Of a DNA stretch of 13,026 bases, positions 7,699 to 13,026 are shown in pieces (the first letter of the stretch is position 1; each line of letters starts with the position of its first letter). Source of the DNA: Rickettsiales bacterium UBA1997. GTDB lineage: Bacteria > Pseudomonadota > Alphaproteobacteria > Rickettsiales > UBA1997. The DNA is taken from NCBI GenBank assembly GCA_002335845.1, contig DDCV01000022.1:1-13026 (forward strand). Direction: 5' to 3'. Both the position numbers and the translations under genes were made by a program. The notes under the pieces are model-generated. The model was not told where the DNA came from and did not search any database. It saw only the letters and a program-made list of their open reading frames with translations.

Positions 7699-7704
7699 AA
7701 GGAG
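7699..7704 (+). promoter_or_regulatory. Strong ribosome binding site for sat-cysC
   Basis: AAGGAG lies 10 bases before the ATG at 7715. It is the best Shine-Dalgarno sequence in the window, and it fixes this start. Confidence 0.7.
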
Positions 7705-7714
7705 TAATTAAATA

Positions 7715-9364
7715 ATGAATAAAAAATTTAAAAAAGATGCTTCTAAATACAAATCTTGGGTGTTGCGAGACAGACAAATTTGCGATTTAGAAATGATTTT
7801 AAACGGAGGTTTTTCTCCTTTAAATGGCTTTCTAAATAAAGAGAATTATGAAAATGTATTGATTGACATGAGACTTTCAGATGGTAGTGTATGGCCAATG
7901 CCTATCACCCTAGATGTTAACTCAAAATTTTCTAAATCAATATCAATCGGGGAAAATATAACCTTGAAGGACAAGGAAGGATTTTCAATTGCAGTTCTAG
8001 AGGTTGAAAATAAATGGGAGCCAGACTTATATAAAGAAGCAGAATTAATTTTTGGCACTAAAGACGTATCTCACCCCGGAGTTGATTATCTACTTAATTA
8101 TAGTAACAATATTTATATAGGCGGTAAAGTAGAATTAATAGACTTACCTCACCATTATGATTATAAAGATTTGCGTCTTAGTCCAAAAAATCTGAAACAA
8201 AAGTTCAAAGATTTAGGATGGTATAATATAGTCGCTTTCCAAACACGTAATCCGCTACACAAAGCACATGTTGAAATGACATTAAAAGCACTAGAAGATT
8301 TAGACGCTAATCTATTAATTCATCCTGTAGTTGGTATGACTAAGGCTGGAGATGTCGATCATTATACTCGAGTGAGGTGTTATCAGCATGTACTAAATAA
8401 GTATCCAAAAAATAAAGCAATATTAAGTTTAATACCCTTAGCAATGAGAATGGGTGGGCCAAGAGAAGCACTCTGGCATGCTCTTATTAGAAAAAACTAT
8501 GGTTGTACTCATTTAATCGTTGGTAGAGATCATGCTGGGCCAGGCCTAAATAAAGAAGGTAATCCATTTTATGGGCCTTATGATGCTCAAGAAATGCTTC
8601 AAAAATTTGAAGAAGAAATTGGAATTAAAATGGTGCCTTTTAAGTTTTTGGTTTACCTTCCAGATGAAAATATTTACAAGCCAATTGATGAAATTCCAAG
8701 TGAGACTAATTATAAAACAGTCTCTGGGACTCAATTAAGAGATTACCTTGATAAAGGGAAAGATATTCCAGAATGGTTTACCTACAAAGAGGTGGCTAAT
8801 GAGCTTCAAAAATCTCAACCACCTATTTCTAAGAGAGGTTTTACAGTCTTTTTTACAGGATTGTCGGGTTCGGGGAAATCTACTTTAGCAAATGGTCTAT
8901 TAATAAAACTGTTAGAGAATGGAAATAAACCTGTAACACTCTTAGACGGAGATATTGTTAGAACTCATTTATCGAGTGAATTAGGTTTTTCAAAAGAGCA
9001 TCGATCTTTAAACGTCAAGCGTATTGGGTATGTAGCAAGTGAAATAACAAAAAATGGTGGCATCGCTATTTGTGCTCCTATAGCACCTTATGAAAAAGAT
9101 AGATCATATAACAGAAATCTTATTTCAAAATTAGGCGGATACATTGAGATACATGTTTCGACTTCGTTAGAAAAGTGCGAGGAGAGAGATGTTAAAGGTC
9201 TTTATAAATTAGCAAGAAAAGGGGTAGTGAAAGAATTTACAGGCGTTTCTGATCCATATGAAGCTCCCCAAAATGCTGAGCTTGTAATCGATTCTAGTGA
9301 TGTTGATCCTGAAAAACTTGTCGAACAGATTTATGATTTTATTAAAAGTTTATCTTTCATTTAA
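7715..9364 (+). CDS. sat-cysC: Bifunctional sulfate adenylyltransferase / adenylylsulfate kinase
   Basis: Cytoplasmic sulfate-activating enzyme: the N-terminal ATP sulfurylase makes APS and PPi from ATP and sulfate, and the C-terminal APS kinase makes PAPS. The sulfurylase domain (about 1-365) has QTRNPLHKAH (176-185) and GRDHAGPG (270-277), the two nucleotide-site motifs. The kinase domain (about 376-549) has an intact P-loop GLSGSGKST (382-390), LDGDIVR, the APIAPYEKDR segment and KGLYKLARKG plus FTGVSDPYEAP. An intact P-loop argues for a real kinase, not the degenerate regulatory domain of fungal sulfurylases. The sulfurylase-first order and 549-residue length match the Aquifex-type bifunctional enzyme. 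No PAPS reductase or sulfite reductase is adjacent. The ATG at 7715 follows AAGGAG. The arylsulfotransferase gene begins 12 bases downstream, implying one transcript. Confidence 0.95.
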   Translation: MNKKFKKDASKYKSWVLRDRQICDLEMILNGGFSPLNGFLNKENYENVLIDMRLSDGSVWPMPITLDVNSKFSKSISIGENITLKDKEGFSIAVLEVENKWEPDLYKEAELIFGTKDVSHPGVDYLLNYSNNIYIGGKVELIDLPHHYDYKDLRLSPKNLKQKFKDLGWYNIVAFQTRNPLHKAHVEMTLKALEDLDANLLIHPVVGMTKAGDVDHYTRVRCYQHVLNKYPKNKAILSLIPLAMRMGGPREALWHALIRKNYGCTHLIVGRDHAGPGLNKEGNPFYGPYDAQEMLQKFEEEIGIKMVPFKFLVYLPDENIYKPIDEIPSETNYKTVSGTQLRDYLDKGKDIPEWFTYKEVANELQKSQPPISKRGFTVFFTGLSGSGKSTLANGLLIKLLENGNKPVTLLDGDIVRTHLSSELGFSKEHRSLNVKRIGYVASEITKNGGIAICAPIAPYEKDRSYNRNLISKLGGYIEIHVSTSLEKCEERDVKGLYKLARKGVVKEFTGVSDPYEAPQNAELVIDSSDVDPEKLVEQIYDFIKSLSFI

Positions 9365-9376
9365 AAATATTATTTA

Positions 9377-11452
9377 ATGACCAAATATTATTTTTCAGCC
9401 ATATTTTTAATATATTCAGGGTTTTTTCAAATCTTGAATGCTCAACTAGTTTTACCAACTAATGATAGTGTCCTAAACTATATACATGTTCTTTTTGAAT
9501 GGAATCAATACCCTGAAGCAGATAGTTATAACCTTGAAATTTCTACTGATTCTCTTTTCGATAGCGTAATAAGGACAGCTACTGTCAGTTCATTAATTTT
9601 TATTGAAAAAGAAATTATTAATTGGGATTCAAAATATTATTGGCGAATAAGACCGATTTTTGAAAGTTCGCTAACAAGCGAGTGGTCTGAAACATATCAT
9701 TTTTTTACTGGGCAAAAGCGTTCGGAATCAACTGTCAATATTTATGATGAAAATAATGTTAGTCCTGGCCTTACAATATTTGGATCATTTTATAATTATT
9801 TTAGCGCAATGATTGATATTAATGGGAAAGAGGTATGGAATACCGGTGATAAAAAAATTGTTTATTATAATTCTTCTCCTGCACTTGATTTACTAGGGTG
9901 CATTTCTGATAATTCATTAGAACATAATTTGCCTGGAATTGATTTTTCTATAGATAATGATTTTATTTGGGAAGAACCAAATGATCAGTTTTTGCACCAT
10001 GACCTTGTTAAACTTCCAAATGGTAACTACATGGGTATTGTTTCCACTAGTCAGTTAGGGCCTATTCCAATTGGTCCTTGGACATCTGATTACCAAGGTT
10101 TTGGTTTTGCTGCAAATGGTTTATCAGTTGAATTCCCTTGGGTTGGTGACAAACTTGTTGAGTGGGATAAAGATACTAAAGAAGTTGTTTGGAGTTGGAA
10201 TGTATTTGACCATTTATCCATGGAAGATTTTGATGCTCTTGGAGGGACGTGGTTACCTAGTTCTACTGGTTATCAAGAGTATGATTGGACGCACCTTAAC
10301 GCAATGATATTTTCTGAACAGGAAAGCGCTATATACATTTCCATTCGACATTTATCAAGAATAACAAAGATCGCTTACCCAAGTGGTGAGGTTATCTGGA
10401 ATATGGGAAGAGATATGCCTTCAGGCGAAGTTACTTTAGGAAACGATTTTGGGTTTAGTTTTCAGCATGGTTTACAGAAACTTGAAAACGGGAATATTGT
10501 CACATTTGATAATGGAAATCTAAGCCAGCATTTTTTAAATACTGAGGTCCCTACTTCTAGAGCTTTAGAATTATCGATTTTAAATGACCAAGCATCAATT
10601 ATTTGGGAGCATTCTTTACCAGAAAATCTCTTCGGATTCGCATCTGGTAATGCTCAAAAACTTGACAATGGAAATTACCTTATCACAACTGTTGGTGGTA
10701 ACGGCACTTCAATTGAAGTAAACAGTGATGGAGTACAAGTTTGGCAAGGAAATTATAACTTATGTGAACCAATCTGTGCTGTTTATCGAGCGAATAGAGT
10801 TTCAAGCCTATATCCAATTGCTTTCAGTTTAATATCAAATGGTCTTTCGATTAATCAAGAACAGGGTAATGAATTTGGTGCGGGTATTCCACTGGCATTG
10901 GGCAGTGCTTCTGTATCATTCACATTGAAAAATGAAGGCTCTATTTCAGATGTTTTCAATTATGAGTTTGTTGAAGAATTAAATTGGTTTGATAATTTTA
11001 GTGGATATGTGGAACTCTCGCCAGGAGAAGAGCAAATTATTACTTTTAATGGAGAAACGAGCAGTTCAGCAAATAGTAATTATTACCAGATGGTTGTAGC
11101 ACCCTCCCAAAAACCTTCATTAGCTAAAACAGTTATTAACGAGCTCTATATAGATGAATTAAGTTTAAATACTGAATCTTTAATAGTTCCTAAGAGTGCT
11201 AATCTGAAAATGCCCTTTCCAAATCCATTTAATTCATTTGTTCATCTTAATGTAGAAAATGTTTTAGAAAATGGACTCAGTATTGATATATATGATATAA
11301 ATGGTAAAACTGTTGCAAGTATACCAATAATATCAAATTCAAGTAATTTTCATACTTTGTGGAATGCTGAGAGTCATCCATCGGGGTTGTACTTTTTAAG
11401 TATTGACAACTCTATCAATACTCAATTCAAGAAAATTTTATACTTAAAGTAA
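9377..11452 (+). CDS. Secreted arylsulfotransferase-family protein with FN3-like N-terminus and T9SS sorting domain
   Basis: This exported protein has 691 residues. A signal peptide spans 1-22 (ILNA|Q). An FN3-like domain at about 27-112 (FEWNQYPEADSYNLEIS, YYWRIRP, SEWSE) is followed by an arylsulfotransferase-like beta-propeller (about 118-480). Repeated motifs fit that family: HHDLVKLPNGNY (207-218), DWTHLNAM (303-310), SIRHLSRI (322-329) and FQHGLQKLENGN (362-373) with FDNGN. His207/208, His306, Arg324 and His364 correspond in order, and His306-Arg324 in spacing, to the active-site His/His/Arg/His of uropathogenic E. coli ASST, which moves sulfuryl groups between phenols via a sulfo-histidine without PAPS. 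Cys463 and Cys467 could form a disulfide. The end (FPNPFN at 614-619, then GLYFLSI, KKILYLK) is a type A sorting domain, suggesting surface display or release. It sits 12 bases after sat-cysC. Substrate unknown. Confidence 0.87.
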   Translation: MTKYYFSAIFLIYSGFFQILNAQLVLPTNDSVLNYIHVLFEWNQYPEADSYNLEISTDSLFDSVIRTATVSSLIFIEKEIINWDSKYYWRIRPIFESSLTSEWSETYHFFTGQKRSESTVNIYDENNVSPGLTIFGSFYNYFSAMIDINGKEVWNTGDKKIVYYNSSPALDLLGCISDNSLEHNLPGIDFSIDNDFIWEEPNDQFLHHDLVKLPNGNYMGIVSTSQLGPIPIGPWTSDYQGFGFAANGLSVEFPWVGDKLVEWDKDTKEVVWSWNVFDHLSMEDFDALGGTWLPSSTGYQEYDWTHLNAMIFSEQESAIYISIRHLSRITKIAYPSGEVIWNMGRDMPSGEVTLGNDFGFSFQHGLQKLENGNIVTFDNGNLSQHFLNTEVPTSRALELSILNDQASIIWEHSLPENLFGFASGNAQKLDNGNYLITTVGGNGTSIEVNSDGVQVWQGNYNLCEPICAVYRANRVSSLYPIAFSLISNGLSINQEQGNEFGAGIPLALGSASVSFTLKNEGSISDVFNYEFVEELNWFDNFSGYVELSPGEEQIITFNGETSSSANSNYYQMVVAPSQKPSLAKTVINELYIDELSLNTESLIVPKSANLKMPFPNPFNSFVHLNVENVLENGLSIDIYDINGKTVASIPIISNSSNFHTLWNAESHPSGLYFLSIDNSINTQFKKILYLK

Positions 11453-12520
11453 TTGAAGCATTTTTACAAAAGTTTTTCAGTATTAGTATTAATGAATATG
11501 CATATAGTGTTTTCACAATGCGATAGCGCATATACATATATTGATTCATTACCGAGTAATGTAAATATCCTTTTTGGAGACAGTTGCTTTTATAATGAAG
11601 ATATAAGTGTATTAAATGATCTTATAAATGATAATAATCTAAATTATGAATCACCTCTTCATTTGGGAACCCAATCATGGTTCAGCGGTCGACTTAAAAT
11701 ATTAGTGGCAGGTAATTATGGTAATAGCTCAGGTGTGAATGATACAATTTTTATTTTGCCAGAATCTATTGGAAATTGGACCAAACTTAGTGGTTTATAT
11801 TTAGAATGGAATAGAATATCATCACTACCTTTAAATTTTGAAAAATTAAAAGAACTCAGATCGTTATACATTTCAAATAATATTTTAGAAAGTGTTATTG
11901 AAAACTTAGATAGCTTATCCAGTCTCAAATATTTAGATCTTGGCTATAATAAAATTGATTCCTTACCATCTTCGTTATGTGGATTAAATGAACTAGAATA
12001 CCTATGGTTATTTAATAACAAACTAGAATCACTCCCTGATTGTATCTGCAGTATGACCATTGATTGGAATAATGATGACAGTGCTTGGTTTCCATACTTT
12101 GCTGTTGGTGGAAATAATCTTTGTGATAATATCCCAGAGTGCATAGAGAATAGTTCAAATTTTAACGTGAGTCTTGATCAGTTTTATTATTCTTTTCAAG
12201 TTGAATCATTGCAGGAATGTGATTATGCTGGGATTAATGAAGCTGAGGTTATGCCTAATTATATCAGTATAGACAACCTTTACCCCAACCCCTTTAATCC
12301 CCATACAAATATAAAAATAGTCCTTTTAAAACGTGATTATGTGAATATTTCAATCTATGATATTAAAGGAAATTTAATTGACGTTTTGAACAATAGAATA
12401 CTTGAAGAGGGTAATTACAATTATAAGTGGAATGCAACCAATGTAAGTAGTGGTATGTATTTAATTAAAGTAAAAACACCTACCCAGACATTTATTCGTA
12501 AAGGATTGTTAACAAAGTAA
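11453..12520 (+). CDS. Secreted leucine-rich-repeat protein with T9SS sorting domain
   Basis: This exported protein has 355 residues, read from a TTG at 11453 directly after the upstream TAA. This start is chosen because it supplies a proper signal peptide (KHFYKSFSVLVLMNMHIVFSQ); the next in-frame ATGs at 11491 and 11497 fall inside the hydrophobic core. After a Cys-containing N-terminal region (about 23-95), four leucine-rich repeats run with an exact 23-residue period beginning at 112, 135, 158 and 181 (pattern LxxLxLxxNxLxxLP). A Cys-rich cap (CIC, NNLCDNIPEC) follows. YPNPFNP (277-283) opens a C-terminal sorting domain with IYDIKGNLI and SSGMYLIKV, ending in a basic tail. LRR proteins of this build are probably binding or adhesion proteins; the ligand is unknown. 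It ends 2 bases from the convergent ketosynthase gene. Confidence 0.88.
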   Translation: MKHFYKSFSVLVLMNMHIVFSQCDSAYTYIDSLPSNVNILFGDSCFYNEDISVLNDLINDNNLNYESPLHLGTQSWFSGRLKILVAGNYGNSSGVNDTIFILPESIGNWTKLSGLYLEWNRISSLPLNFEKLKELRSLYISNNILESVIENLDSLSSLKYLDLGYNKIDSLPSSLCGLNELEYLWLFNNKLESLPDCICSMTIDWNNDDSAWFPYFAVGGNNLCDNIPECIENSSNFNVSLDQFYYSFQVESLQECDYAGINEAEVMPNYISIDNLYPNPFNPHTNIKIVLLKRDYVNISIYDIKGNLIDVLNNRILEEGNYNYKWNATNVSSGMYLIKVKTPTQTFIRKGLLTK

Positions 12521-12522
12521 TG

Positions 12523-13026
12523 TCAATAGGTAATCAGTGCGCAAGCCATTGATAGACCTGCTCCAGTACCAATGAAGTATAATAGATCACCACGTTGAAT
12601 TCTGCCATCTTCTATGGCTATAGCAAGTGCCATAGGAATTGATGCTGCTACACAGTTTCCAGTTTTAGATACAATGTTTATAATTTTATTTTTTTCAAAT
12701 CTACCGTAATCATGATAAGCATTAATTGCTTTTAAGGAAGCTTGATGTGGAATTACCCATGATACATTGTCTTTTTTAAATCCTGAATTTTTAAAAGTTT
12801 CCAGGACCATTTTAAAGGCCTTTTTTCTCGCTGACTTATATATTGAAGGCCCATCCATTGTGAAAAAATTATCTTCTATCGAAGTCTCGGGATTTAAGGG
12901 GTGCTTGAATGTGCCGCCTCCTCTGACCTCTGTTAACTCAGCATTTTCTGACCAGGTGTTCATTTTCCAATAATGAAAATTCTTTGAATTAGTTTCTTCT
13001 TTTTCAATCAATATTGCGGCAGCACC
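12523..13026 (-). CDS. 3-oxoacyl-ACP synthase III (FabH) family, C-terminal part (N-terminus outside window)
   Basis: The frame is open to base 13026 and reads GAAAILIEKEE at the edge, the end of the family's GDGA(G)A strand. This is therefore a partial gene, not one starting at the in-frame TTG at 13011. The visible 167 residues are the C-terminal thiolase-fold half. The catalytic His is in WVIPHQAS (His codon at 12745-12747) and the catalytic Asn is in SKTGNCVAAS (Asn codon at 12655-12657). The typical DGRIQRGDLL and a Gly-rich end (GTGAGLSMA) follow. The nucleophilic Cys lies outside the window. Family members condense acyl-CoA with malonyl-ACP to start fatty-acid synthesis, or act in related condensing reactions (OleA, quinolone or polyketide starters). 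The housekeeping FabH role cannot be told from a paralogue here, so no symbol is given. Confidence 0.88.
   Translation of the reverse strand, partial: GAAAILIEKEETNSKNFHYWKMNTWSENAELTEVRGGGTFKHPLNPETSIEDNFFTMDGPSIYKSARKKAFKMVLETFKNSGFKKDNVSWVIPHQASLKAINAYHDYGRFEKNKIINIVSKTGNCVAASIPMALAIAIEDGRIQRGDLLYFIGTGAGLSMACALITY

Noticed and set aside
10071..10307. Open frame of 78 codons inside the arylsulfotransferase gene
   Set aside because: It is an out-of-frame overlap with no ribosome site and low-complexity content.
12506..12515. TTGTTAACAA perfect palindrome at the end of the LRR gene
   Set aside because: It lies within coding sequence and has no loop to form a hairpin; a 10-base palindrome is expected by chance in a window this AT-rich.
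12767..12973. Open frame of 68 codons on the + strand
   Set aside because: It lies opposite the FabH-family gene, whose catalytic motifs are intact; shadow frame.

Overview
The window is very AT-rich and gene-dense, with no tRNA, rRNA, CRISPR array, insertion sequence or other mobile element. Two predicted secreted proteins end in the PNPFN(P)-type C-terminal sorting domain linked to type IX secretion. The LRR protein has a domain plan typical of the FCB group. Together with the low GC and tight packing, this suggests an FCB-group marine bacterium, most likely a Marinimicrobia (SAR406)-type genome. That placement is inference from protein style, since no marker gene for taxonomy is present. 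No gene-free stretch exceeds 90 bases.

Left block, + strand (1-2143): a 5'-truncated unknown protein, a two-helix small membrane protein, a small membrane-anchored protein with degenerate beta-type repeats, and a PPi-dependent 6-phosphofructokinase (pfp). Gaps are 6, 28 and 21 bases, so they may be co-transcribed.

Centre-left, - strand (4169 down to 2149): thiamine pyrophosphokinase followed, with a 4-base ATGA overlap, by a sodium:solute symporter. The pair looks like a thiamine (or precursor) uptake-and-activation operon.

Centre, + strand (4256-7639): a 12-TM RND/MMPL-type exporter, a three-helix small membrane protein and a secreted LolA-like protein, joined by start/stop overlaps. This looks like a lipid or lipoprotein export cassette with an undescribed small partner.

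Right block, + strand (7715-12520): a bifunctional ATP sulfurylase/APS kinase makes PAPS. It is followed after 12 bases by a secreted arylsulfotransferase-family protein with an FN3-like N-terminus and a sorting domain. A secreted leucine-rich-repeat protein then starts (TTG) on the base after the previous stop. At the right edge, on the - strand, is the C-terminal part of a FabH-type ketoacyl-ACP synthase III.

The leads most worth pursuing are the sulfate-activation/arylsulfotransferase/T9SS-substrate cluster, the RND-small membrane protein-LolA cassette, and the thiN-linked SSS transporter as a vitamin B1-family carrier. None is proven by sequence alone.
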